Positions 34,688 through 41,901 of a stretch of 64,000 bases of DNA are shown in pieces. Source of the stretch: Leekyejoonella antrihumi. Its GTDB lineage: Bacteria > Actinomycetota > Actinomycetes > Actinomycetales > Dermatophilaceae. Every line of letters starts with the position of its first letter. Position 1 is the stretch's first letter. The DNA lies in contig NZ_VCQV01000022.1 in assembly GCF_007845645.1 (NCBI RefSeq), forward strand, positions 1 to 64,000, in the 5' to 3' direction. Position numbers and translations under genes: made by a program. The notes under the pieces were generated by a model. That model was not told the origin of the DNA. It did not search any database and saw only the letters and a list, made by a program, of their open reading frames with translations.

Positions 34688-34749
34688 ACCGGGGTCCCCG
34701 CGAAGTATCGGAGCGAGCTGGCGAGCGGAGAACTTCGTGGGGTGGTCAT
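34684..34749 (-). repeat. MIRU-like palindromic repeat, copy (b), between ATP-grasp ligase and racemase
   Basis: In the direction of the genes the unit runs from ATGA (34749-34746, the ligase stop) to ATGA (34687-34684, the racemase start). Stem arms are CCCCACGAAGT (complement of 34742-34732) and ACTTCGCGGGG (complement of 34706-34696). Compared with copy (a), the A-T pair has become G-C on both arms. The 9-base GGTATGACC flanks both ends (complements of 34744-34752 and 34682-34690) and recurs at 34667-34675, consistent with a target duplication plus a 15-base tandem. Confidence 0.8.
34684..34749 (-). CDS. 21-codon ORF carried by the ligase-racemase repeat
   Basis: ATG at 34749 overlaps the ligase stop and TGA at 34686-34684 overlaps the racemase ATG, each as ATGA. 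The peptide (begins MTTPRSSPLA) is read in a different frame of the repeat from that in the purK-purE copy, so the amino-acid sequence is not conserved while the start and stop overlaps are. That points to a coupling device, not a conserved peptide. Translation is inferred. Confidence 0.35.
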   Translation of the reverse strand: MTTPRSSPLASSLRYFAGTPV

Positions 34750-36035
34750 ACCAAGGCCTTGGGCTCGGGGTAGTGCCGACGGTACTTGCGCACGTAGTTT
34801 GCCTGGTTCGCAATGATCCAGGCCCACCGGCGGGGGTGACGTTCCGCGCTGTAGAACAACGGGTTGGTGACGTCGCCGGCCTTGATCAGGCGCCGCACCT
34901 TCGCCTTGGTGGCCGGTTCGGTCACATACCGGGTGAGCAGGCGCAGCGGGATCGCGGTGAAGATGTGCTCCTCGGAGGCCTCGAGTGGGTCCACCCGGCT
35001 CAGGTCCTCGCCGTGGACGTACTCGTCGACATACCAGCGGACCGTGTTATGGCCGGCGGCGGTGATATAGAAGCTGGTCCCGCCCAGTCGGGGGTTGAGC
35101 TCGAAGAACACGATCTTGCCGGTGCGCGGGTCGAGCTTGAGGTCGAAGTTGGCGTATCCCCGCCAGCCCACGTGCTCCAGCAGCCGCGTCGCCTGTCCGA
35201 CGACCTCGTGATTGGTCTGCGTCAGGATGGCCGCTGGGAAGCCGACGGTGTCCGGGGAGTGCTCCTCCAGGAGGACCTGACCGTAGGACGCGAACCGCAC
35301 CAGCCCGTTGCGGTCGCTGTAGCAGGTGAGGATGCGCATGCCCTGGTCGTCGCCCGGGATGACGTCCTGCAGGATGAACTTGTCCCGGTATCCCGCGTGG
35401 TACAGCTTGTCGAGCAGGTCGTCCAGCTCGGCGCGGTCGGCCGGGCTGTGCACCTTCCGCTTGCCCTCGAAGGCGACTCCCGCATACGCCTCTGCATTGG
35501 ACGGCTTGGCGATGATCGGGAAGGTCATCGCGTCGACGGCGGCACGAGTCTGCGGTGTGCTGTCCGCATGCTCGGCGAGGTCGTACACGACCGTCGCCGG
35601 GTGCGGGATGTCCAGTTCCTGGCACACCTGGGCGAAGTGCTCCTTGCGGGTGAGCCGGTCGATCAGCTCGTGGTCGCTGTAGGGCACCAGGTAGAGGTCC
35701 TCGAGCCGGTCCCTGACGCGCGCGACGACGCTGACGACGTGGTCCGTGGTGGCCAGCAGCAGGAGCTTGCGGCTGCCGATGCGCGGTGCGAGGTCGCGCA
35801 ACGTGGTGACCAGCGCCTCGGGGTCCTCGAGGCTGCTGATCTGCTGGTGCACGATGAGGGGGCTGTGCGCGATCGCGCCGCCGACCATTCGCGAGACCAC
35901 GACCGTGCGATAGCCGTAGGCCATGTGGAACGACCGGGCGAGGCTGTATCCGAGGCGGTCGCCCCCGAGGATGACCGGCACGAACTCCTGGCCGGGCAGC
36001 AGTGGTTCGCTGGTCGAGGCGTGTGGCGAAGGCAT
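34746..36035 (-). CDS. ATP-grasp amino-acid ligase, D-aspartate ligase-like
   Basis: 429 residues from ATG 36035. N-terminal domain FVPVILGGDRLGYSLARSFH; ATP-grasp core with FPIIAKPSNAEAYAG, KFILQDVIPGDDQGMRI, GYANFDLKLDPRTGKIVFFELNPRLGGTSFYIT, the last closely like the EINPR-x-G-x-S/T-x-Y-x-T segment of D-Asp ligase (Aslfm) relatives. It probably joins D-Asp or D-Glu to a side chain of the peptidoglycan precursor. It stands 10 bases after fbiB and just before the racemase. Other ATP-grasp substrates are not excluded; the family has diverse acceptors. Confidence 0.72.
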   Translation of the reverse strand: MPSPHASTSEPLLPGQEFVPVILGGDRLGYSLARSFHMAYGYRTVVVSRMVGGAIAHSPLIVHQQISSLEDPEALVTTLRDLAPRIGSRKLLLLATTDHVVSVVARVRDRLEDLYLVPYSDHELIDRLTRKEHFAQVCQELDIPHPATVVYDLAEHADSTPQTRAAVDAMTFPIIAKPSNAEAYAGVAFEGKRKVHSPADRAELDDLLDKLYHAGYRDKFILQDVIPGDDQGMRILTCYSDRNGLVRFASYGQVLLEEHSPDTVGFPAAILTQTNHEVVGQATRLLEHVGWRGYANFDLKLDPRTGKIVFFELNPRLGGTSFYITAAGHNTVRWYVDEYVHGEDLSRVDPLEASEEHIFTAIPLRLLTRYVTEPATKAKVRRLIKAGDVTNPLFYSAERHPRRWAWIIANQANYVRKYRRHYPEPKALV

Positions 36036-36045
36036 GCGAGAAAGC

Positions 36046-37107
36046 CTAACCGCGCACGTGCAGGCGCACGCTCTGCGGGCCATGGGCGATGACCTCGCTG
36101 GTCAGCCGTTCGCCCGCGAGCGCAACCTCATGCCGTGCCCACACACGACCCAGCACCACCGGATCCGCCCCGGCGACGAGCAGTTCGACGGTGCCATCCT
36201 CGGCCCGCTCGTCTGTGAGGTGGGTGGCCACGGCATCTGCGGGATCGCCGGCGCTCAGCGCGACCCGCGAGGCCCGCCGGACACGATCCAGAAGCGGCTC
36301 GGGGTGCACGGACTCCAGTCCGGCGGCCGCGGCACGCGGGGTGCCAGGCGGCACGCCGAGGGCGGCGCGCACCGCCTCGGCGCGGCCCAGGCCGAACCAG
36401 TCCGAGGGGCCGGACCGCACGAGGTCGCGTCCGTGCAGGCTCTGCGCGGTGTCCGTGGTCACGAGGTGCGCGAGCCCTCGCACGACCGCAACCGGCACCC
36501 GCTCCAGCTTGCCCTTGACCAGGTCCGCCGCGGCTGCGATCTCGTCGGCCAGGTTGCGGATGGTCACCGCTAGGTCCCGACCCTCGGTGTCGGCCCGGCC
36601 ACGCAGGTCGTCGAGCGGGTCGAGTCCGTGCACGCCGAGCGCGAAGTCGGACACCCCCGCTCGCCAGGGCCGCCCCGAGGTGTCGCTGAGCACCAGGCCG
36701 AACGACACCGAGCTGGGCAGCGCCGACTGCAGCTGCGCGTGGATCCGTGCGGCTGAGGCGTCCGGGTCGCGGGGGAGCAGGAGCAGCCGGTCGTCGCCGG
36801 CGTTCGACGCGTCGATCCCGGCGCCGGCCATCACCGGGCCGGCCACGGACTCGACGACGCGGGTCGGCGCTCCGGTCGTCGCCCGCTCCGTCACGACGGA
36901 GCGCGCCTCCTGCAGCGTCAGCGCCGACCGGTCGCCGGCGACGACGAACAGGTCCTCGGACTTTGACACGACCTTGCTGGTGACGACCACCACATCGCCG
37001 TCGATCAGGGTCGTGCCGCCGCGGCGCATCGCGTCCGCGACGGTCGCTCCGAGATTCGTGCCGGGCACGATCTCCGGTATGCCGTCGACCGGGCAGATGG
37101 TGAGCAT
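36046..37107 (-). CDS. fbiB: coenzyme F420-0:L-glutamate ligase (FbiB/CofE), without nitroreductase domain
   Basis: 353 residues. CofE domain: PVDGIPEIVPGTNLGATVADA, DGDVVVVTSKVVSKSEDL, LVLSDTSGRPWRAGVSDFALGVHGLDPL, then DEIAAAADLVKGKLERVPVAVVRGL. It adds gamma-glutamates to F420-0. Mycobacterial FbiB (about 450 residues) has a C-terminal FMN nitroreductase domain that reduces dehydro-F420. Here only ~110 other residues follow residue ~245 and no FMN-binding pattern is visible, so that reduction must come from another protein. ATG 37107 is 3 bases after the fbiA stop. Confidence 0.9.
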   Translation of the reverse strand: MLTICPVDGIPEIVPGTNLGATVADAMRRGGTTLIDGDVVVVTSKVVSKSEDLFVVAGDRSALTLQEARSVVTERATTGAPTRVVESVAGPVMAGAGIDASNAGDDRLLLLPRDPDASAARIHAQLQSALPSSVSFGLVLSDTSGRPWRAGVSDFALGVHGLDPLDDLRGRADTEGRDLAVTIRNLADEIAAAADLVKGKLERVPVAVVRGLAHLVTTDTAQSLHGRDLVRSGPSDWFGLGRAEAVRAALGVPPGTPRAAAAGLESVHPEPLLDRVRRASRVALSAGDPADAVATHLTDERAEDGTVELLVAGADPVVLGRVWARHEVALAGERLTSEVIAHGPQSVRLHVRG

Positions 37108-37110
37108 CGG

Positions 37111-38082
37111 TCAGGCGGCCTTGCGCAGGTCCATGGCGAGCTCGAGCGCCGCGGCGCCCATGGCGGCTGCCGCGTCCACATCGGTCATCAGCAGCGGGCA
37201 GGCTCGCACCCGCAGACCGGCGACCGGTGCACCCGCGTCCCGTTCGTCGACCAGCCAGCCGTCGAGGAAGTCCGTGTAGAGGCCGGCCACCCCGGCCGGT
37301 GTGACGTCGATCCCGATGGCCTCCAGACAAACGTCGGCGTGACCACGCACCGGCGCGCCGCCCACGAGGGGACACACGCCGACGACCGGCGCGTTGGTGC
37401 CGCGCAGTGCATCCCGGACGCCCGGCACGGTGAGGATGATGCCGATCGACACGACCGGGTTGCTCGGCGGCAGCAGCACCACGTCGGCCTGCCGTATCGC
37501 ATCCAGCACGCCGGGTCCCGCGACGGCGTGATCCATCCCGGCGACGACGAACCGCACGGCCGGCAGCTGGGCCTGATAGCGGACCCACCACTCCTGGAAG
37601 TGCATGGCCCGCTGTTCCTCGCCCTCCTCGACGACCACGTGCGTCTCGACCGGTGTGTCGGTCATGGGGAGCAGCCGCACGTGCTGACCGGGCAGGCCCC
37701 ACCGCTCGGCGAGCCGGGCCGTGACCCGGCTGAGCGGCATACCCTGGCCGAGCCACAGGCTGCGCGCGATGTGCGTGCCGAAGTCCTGGTCGCCCAGGCC
37801 GAACCACTGCGGTGGGACCTCGTATGCCGCGAGCTCGTGCTGGACGGCGAACGTCTCGTCCGCGCGTCCCCAGCCCTGCTGCTCGTGGACCCCGCCACCC
37901 AGGGTGTACAGCAGGGTGTCCAGATCGGGGCAGACGCGTAGCCCGAAGAGTGTGATGTCATCGCCGGTGTTGCCGATGATGGTGAGCTCGTGCGGGCCGT
38001 CCGGCAGGGTGTCCAGGTGGCGGCGCAGGCCACGCAGGAAGCGTGCGCCACCGACGCCCCCGGCCAGTGCAGTGATGCGCAT
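37111..38082 (-). CDS. fbiA: 2-phospho-L-lactate (or phosphoenolpyruvate) transferase for F420 synthesis
   Basis: 323 residues. ALAGGVGGARFLRGLRR (nucleotide-binding N-terminus), IIGNTGDDITLFGLRVCPDLDTLLYTLGG, QHELAAYEVPPQWFGLGDQDFGTHI, VLLPPSNPVVSIGIILTVPG, and PVVGVCPLVGGAPVRG. CofD/FbiA joins the activated phospholactate or PEP donor to FO. It is the first gene of the leftward operon with fbiB, ATP-grasp ligase and racemase. The ATG 38082 faces the whiB gene across a 123-base divergent region with an inverted repeat at 38152-38177 that could influence both directions. Confidence 0.94.
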   Translation of the reverse strand: MRITALAGGVGGARFLRGLRRHLDTLPDGPHELTIIGNTGDDITLFGLRVCPDLDTLLYTLGGGVHEQQGWGRADETFAVQHELAAYEVPPQWFGLGDQDFGTHIARSLWLGQGMPLSRVTARLAERWGLPGQHVRLLPMTDTPVETHVVVEEGEEQRAMHFQEWWVRYQAQLPAVRFVVAGMDHAVAGPGVLDAIRQADVVLLPPSNPVVSIGIILTVPGVRDALRGTNAPVVGVCPLVGGAPVRGHADVCLEAIGIDVTPAGVAGLYTDFLDGWLVDERDAGAPVAGLRVRACPLLMTDVDAAAAMGAAALELAMDLRKAA

Positions 38083-38142
38083 ACCGGACAGTGTGGCAGT
38101 CGCGGTGGTTGCCGTTGCGGGCAGATCCCCTGCTCTGCGCGC

Positions 38143-38172
38143 TTGACTAAAGGCTAATCACACGAGTGTAAT
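38143..38172 (+). promoter_or_regulatory. sigma-70-like promoter of whiB
   Basis: TTGACT (38143-38148) is followed after an 18-base spacer by TGTAAT (38167-38172). This is an unusually A+T-rich, consensus-like pair for the window, and about 34 bases before the WhiB GTG. The -10 is inside the right half of an inverted repeat. Confidence 0.5.
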
Positions 38173-38177
38173 TAGCC
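38152..38177. promoter_or_regulatory. 26-bp inverted repeat, candidate operator at the whiB promoter
   Basis: GGCTAATCACA and TGTAATTAGCC flank CGAG; 10 of 11 positions in each half are symmetrical. It covers the spacer and -10 of the proposed whiB promoter, a position suited to repression. The factor that binds is not known; autoregulation by WhiB or control by a stress regulator are both possible. Confidence 0.5.
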
Positions 38178-38205
38178 TTGCTGTCATTCAATGCAAGGAG
38201 GAGCT

Positions 38206-38475
38206 GTGCAGGAGTTCTCATTATTTGCCTTGCATGACCTCGCAGACGAGGACGGCGAGTTGTCCTGGCAGGAGCGTGCTCTGTGCGCCCAGACCGATCC
38301 GGAAGCGTTCTTTCCGGAAAAGGGCGGGTCAACTCGCGACGCCAAGAAAGTCTGTGTCGGTTGTGAGGTTCAGGCGGAGTGTCTGGAGTATGCCCTCGCC
38401 CACGATGAGCGGTTCGGCATCTGGGGCGGGCTCTCCGAGCGCGAGCGCCGCAAGTTGAAGAAGCGGGCGGTCTGA
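38206..38475 (+). CDS. WhiB-family iron-sulphur regulator (WhiB2/WhmD-like)
   Basis: 89 residues from GTG 38206, chosen because AAGGAGGAG ends 4-5 bases upstream; the ATG at 38191 lies within or before that site. Four cluster cysteines C27, C50, C53 and C59 (LCAQTD ... VCVGCEVQAEC), the turn FGIWGGLSERERR and a basic tail KLKKRAV. WhiB proteins hold a [4Fe-4S] cluster and act with the principal sigma factor. Place next to fbiA matches WhiB2/WhmD of mycobacteria, needed for septation, from memory. A strong RBS and promoter suggest high expression. Confidence 0.93.
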   Translation: MQEFSLFALHDLADEDGELSWQERALCAQTDPEAFFPEKGGSTRDAKKVCVGCEVQAECLEYALAHDERFGIWGGLSERERRKLKKRAV

Positions 38476-38492
38476 GCGCCCACGCACAGAGC

Positions 38493-41400
38493 GTGACCCA
38501 GCCATCCACCGTGGTGGGTAGTGCTGGGTGCTCGGCGTCCGATGCGGACGACACGGGGACCCAGCTGAAGGTGACGACCCTCCTGGTGGTCCAGCAGGGT
38601 TTCGAACCCTGGATCGACCAGACCCTCGCCGCCCTCATCGGGCAGCAGCGGCGACCGGAGCGACTGGTTGTCGTCGATGCGACCGCCGAGCGCCTGATGC
38701 CCGATCGGATCGCAGCGGATGCCGACCTGCACACGGCATTCCCCAGCATCTCGGTCGTCACCGTGCCGAGCGGCACACCCTTTGCCGCGGTGGTGGACAC
38801 CGCCGTCGATGCCCTGCCTGAGCCGGGGGAGGACGCGGTCGTCGCGCGCCGACCACGCAAGCGGGCCCGCACCCACAAGATCCGCCCTCGCGACAAGCAC
38901 GAGTGGCTCTGGCTGCTGCACGAGGACAGCGTGCCGGAGGCGTCCGCGCTGGCCGACCTGGTCCGAGTCGTCGGCCACTCGAGCCGCATCGGCGTGGCGG
39001 GCTGCAAGATCACCCGTCTGCAGGACCGTCGCCGCCTGGTCAATGTCGGCATCGACCTGACCCGCACCGGGCGGCACGTCGGCGCGACGATGCTGGACGA
39101 GCCCGACCAGGGCCAGCACGACGATCGCCGTGACGTTCTCGCCGTGAGCAGCGCCGGCATGATGGTGCGGCGCGACGTGTATACCCGCCTCGGTGGCTTC
39201 GACCCCGCCTTCGACGGCGACGGTGACGGGCTCGACCTGTGCTGGCGGGCGCACCTGTCCGGTCACCAGGTCATCGTCGTCCCGGCGGCTGTCGTGCACC
39301 AGGACCTGGCCTCGGGCAATGACACCCCACGAAGTCCTCGCTCGTCCCTCACTCGGTACGTCGCGGGGACCCCGACAGGAGAGGGGGACCGCCCCGCCCC
39401 GCGCAGCCCGCGCACCCTGCGGCGGCACCGACAGGTTGCGCTGGCCCGATGCTCGCTGCTGGGTATGCCGGTAATGGCCGTGTGGACCACCCTCACCTCG
39501 CTGCTGCTCGCACTGCTGTTTCTGCTGCTCAAGCGCCCGCGCCGGGCGGGGGCCGAGGTCGCCCAGGCCACGGCACCGCTGGGCATCGTCCGGGTCCTTG
39601 GCGCCCGGTTGCGTTTCATGCGCCGCGCGTCGGCACGTCGGCGCCACCTGCGCGCGCTGTTCGTGCCGCTGTCCGGTGCCACCCGATCCGCCATGGAGTC
39701 CCTGCATGACGCCGTGGCGATCGAGGACGCCCGCGATGACGAGTCGAGCACGCCGGAGAGCGGGCCCGCACAGGACGACGTCGACGAGATGGTGCCGGTC
39801 CGCAGCACCTGGTTCCACCGGACCGTGACCAACCCCGGCCTCTGGGCCGTGCTGCTGCTGGCGGCGGCGTCCGCGGTGATGTGGCGGGAGCTGCTGACCA
39901 CCGACGCGCTCCGAGGCGCCGGCAGCGGACTGACCGGCGGTGAGCTCCGGCCGTTTGCGACCGACGCCGACGGCATCTGGGCGATGTGGCGCGACGGCTG
40001 GCAGGGGACCGGCCTCGGTCACGCCAACGTGCCCACTCCATACCTGCCCGTCCTTGCCGCGCTGGCCTGGGTCGTGCAGTGGATTCCCGGGATCAGCGGG
40101 GCGACGACGGGTGCCACCGTCGTCGCCTGGCTGCTGCTGCTCACCATGCCGCTGTCCGGGGCGGCGGCCTACCGGGCCGCGCGCACCGCGACGCATGCCC
40201 GGTGGCCGCGCGCCGCCGCAGCTCTGGCCTGGGCGTCGCTTGCGACCGTGACCACGGCCGTATCGGGTGGCCGGCTCGGCCCCGCCGTAGCGCACATCCT
40301 GCTGCCGTTCGCCCTCGCCGGGATCTTCGAGATCGGCCGCCGCCGGGCGAGCGCGCCGGTCACCTTCGGGACGGTGCTGGCCGTGGCCGGCGTGGGCGCC
40401 TTCGCACCGGCACAGCTGGTGCTGCTCTCCGCGGCGGCCTTGGTCGTGGTCGTCATCGGTCCCGGCTGGGCTCGCCTGCGCGGTCTCATTGTTGCGGTGC
40501 TGCCCTGGGCCCTGCTGGCCCCGTGGACTCGTTCGCTGATCCGCGATGACTGGCGCGCCGTGCTCGCGGGTCCTGGGCAGCTGGACGCCGGCCATGGCGC
40601 CGGCCCCCAGCCGTGGCAGCTGGCCATGTTGCATCCCGGCGGCCCCGGGTCCTACCTCGTGCTCGTCTCCGTGCCGGTCCTGGCGTTCGGCGTCCTCGGG
40701 CTGCTTCGATCCGGCCGTGGTCGGGTGCAGACGGCGCTGATCCTGCTGGCGGCGGTGGGGCTCGCGGCCGGGCTCGCGGCGCCCCGCATCATGCTGGTGC
40801 GAGGGCCCGACGGCGTCCTGTCGCCATGGAGCGGCACCGCCCTGGACGTGCTGGCGGCCGCACTGCTCGGCATGGCGCTGCTGGGCTCGCGAACGATTGC
40901 AAGCCTTCCCCGGCGCGCGCCGGCCCCGGCGAGCGACAGTGCCGTCGGTCCCGACCCGGTCGACGGCGAAGATCCGGTGGATGACGTCGACGACAGTGCG
41001 CCCCCGCGGCGCCGCTGGGGGCTGCGGACCGCGATGCCCGGGCTCGTCGGCCTGGCGCTGCTGCTCGGACTCGGGATGACCGGTGTTGCCGCCTGGTCGG
41101 CCCCGGTCAAGAACCTGCATCCGGCCGCGTCCGAGCTGCCCGGCATCGCGGACGAGCCGGTCCACGGCAGCAGGCAGGTGCGCGCGCTGTCCCTCACCGT
41201 CGGCGCGGACGGGGTGATCGACTACCAGCTGGACGGTGCGGAGCAGGGCCTGCCGGTGAGCGACCTGACCACGCAACGGCCCACCGGGGCGGGTGCGACT
41301 GCCGGCGCCGTCGCCCGTCTGCTCGGCCCACCCGCCGGTGGTGCCGGTCAGACCCTGGCCGAGCAGCTGAACCGACTGGCGATACAGACCGTGGTGGTTC

Positions 41401-41891
41401 GTGGTCTGGGCAGCACGGCGCAGCTCACCCAGTCGCTGCAGGCGACCGGGATCCTCACGTCGCTGCGCGCCGGCCGCGGCGTCACGGTATGGCGAGTGGC
41501 CCCGCTTGTGGTGGGCGATGGGGCGCGGACGGTCGACGCCAGCCGGGTCACGTTGTACTCCGGCGGGCAGCCTGCACTCGAGCTGCCGTCCACGTCCTCG
41601 CACTCGCGATCGAGCACAACGGTCCCACAGGGCGCCACCGGACGGATGATCGTCCTGTCCGAAGGGCGCGGCTGGGCGTCCGTCGGCACGGCGCGGCTGA
41701 ATGGGCACCCGCTGCAGGCAACAACGCTGGACGGACTACCGGCCTACCGGCTGGGCGCGAGCGGCGGGCACCTGGTGATCGACCCGGGTGTTGCCTTCTC
41801 CCGACTGCGACTGGTCCAGGTAGTGTTGCTGATCCTCTGCCTGTTCCTGGCGGTCCCGTTCGGCAACCGCCGCTCGAGGAGACTTGCATGA
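38493..41891 (+). CDS. giant membrane glycosyltransferase (GT2 domain plus multi-pass and extracellular regions)
   Basis: 1132 residues, GTG 38493. Residues ~20-270 are GT2-like: TTLLVVQQGFEPWIDQTLAAL, WLWLLHEDSVPEASAL (DXD-like), GVAGCKITR, MMVRRDVYTRLGGFDPAFDG, and DGDGLDLCWRAHLSGHQV. A helix at ~330-348 and some ten more between ~450 and 870 follow, then an extracellular stretch (~875-1100) and a last helix near 1110-1125. This architecture is conserved downstream of whiB in many actinobacteria, with DUF5719 following. The sugar acceptor is unknown but must be cell envelope. Residues ~276-294 are coded by an in-frame repeat copy. Confidence 0.85.
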   Translation: MTQPSTVVGSAGCSASDADDTGTQLKVTTLLVVQQGFEPWIDQTLAALIGQQRRPERLVVVDATAERLMPDRIAADADLHTAFPSISVVTVPSGTPFAAVVDTAVDALPEPGEDAVVARRPRKRARTHKIRPRDKHEWLWLLHEDSVPEASALADLVRVVGHSSRIGVAGCKITRLQDRRRLVNVGIDLTRTGRHVGATMLDEPDQGQHDDRRDVLAVSSAGMMVRRDVYTRLGGFDPAFDGDGDGLDLCWRAHLSGHQVIVVPAAVVHQDLASGNDTPRSPRSSLTRYVAGTPTGEGDRPAPRSPRTLRRHRQVALARCSLLGMPVMAVWTTLTSLLLALLFLLLKRPRRAGAEVAQATAPLGIVRVLGARLRFMRRASARRRHLRALFVPLSGATRSAMESLHDAVAIEDARDDESSTPESGPAQDDVDEMVPVRSTWFHRTVTNPGLWAVLLLAAASAVMWRELLTTDALRGAGSGLTGGELRPFATDADGIWAMWRDGWQGTGLGHANVPTPYLPVLAALAWVVQWIPGISGATTGATVVAWLLLLTMPLSGAAAYRAARTATHARWPRAAAALAWASLATVTTAVSGGRLGPAVAHILLPFALAGIFEIGRRRASAPVTFGTVLAVAGVGAFAPAQLVLLSAAALVVVVIGPGWARLRGLIVAVLPWALLAPWTRSLIRDDWRAVLAGPGQLDAGHGAGPQPWQLAMLHPGGPGSYLVLVSVPVLAFGVLGLLRSGRGRVQTALILLAAVGLAAGLAAPRIMLVRGPDGVLSPWSGTALDVLAAALLGMALLGSRTIASLPRRAPAPASDSAVGPDPVDGEDPVDDVDDSAPPRRRWGLRTAMPGLVGLALLLGLGMTGVAAWSAPVKNLHPAASELPGIADEPVHGSRQVRALSLTVGADGVIDYQLDGAEQGLPVSDLTTQRPTGAGATAGAVARLLGPPAGGAGQTLAEQLNRLAIQTVVVRGLGSTAQLTQSLQATGILTSLRAGRGVTVWRVAPLVVGDGARTVDASRVTLYSGGQPALELPSTSSHSRSSTTVPQGATGRMIVLSEGRGWASVGTARLNGHPLQATTLDGLPAYRLGASGGHLVIDPGVAFSRLRLVQVVLLILCLFLAVPFGNRRSRRLA
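39319..39373 (+). repeat. MIRU-like palindromic repeat, copy (d), inside the glycosyltransferase gene
   Basis: ATGA at 39319 leads to CCCCACGAAGT (39325-39335), a short CTCGCTCG-rich loop, and ACGTCGCGGGG (39358-39368) then ACCCC. It has one more mismatch in the stem than copies (a)-(c). It is read in frame (GNDTPRSPRSSLTRYVAGTP), adding Arg/Ser/Pro-rich residues in the linker between the GT2 domain and the first following transmembrane helix. There is no second ATGA. Confidence 0.65.
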
Positions 41892-41901
41892 GGCGCCTCT
41901 C

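Noticed and set aside
36128-37807. 559-codon Arg/Gly-rich frame opposite or overlapping fbiA and fbiB on the same strand in another frame
   Set aside because: It is a shadow of the fbiA-fbiB frames with no motif; both real genes have full family signatures.
38370-41708. 1112-codon open frame on the reverse strand opposite the giant glycosyltransferase
   Set aside because: It is low-complexity, Arg/Gly/Gln/His-rich and antisense to a protein with GT2 motifs and membrane helices; the plus-strand frame explains the codon pattern.
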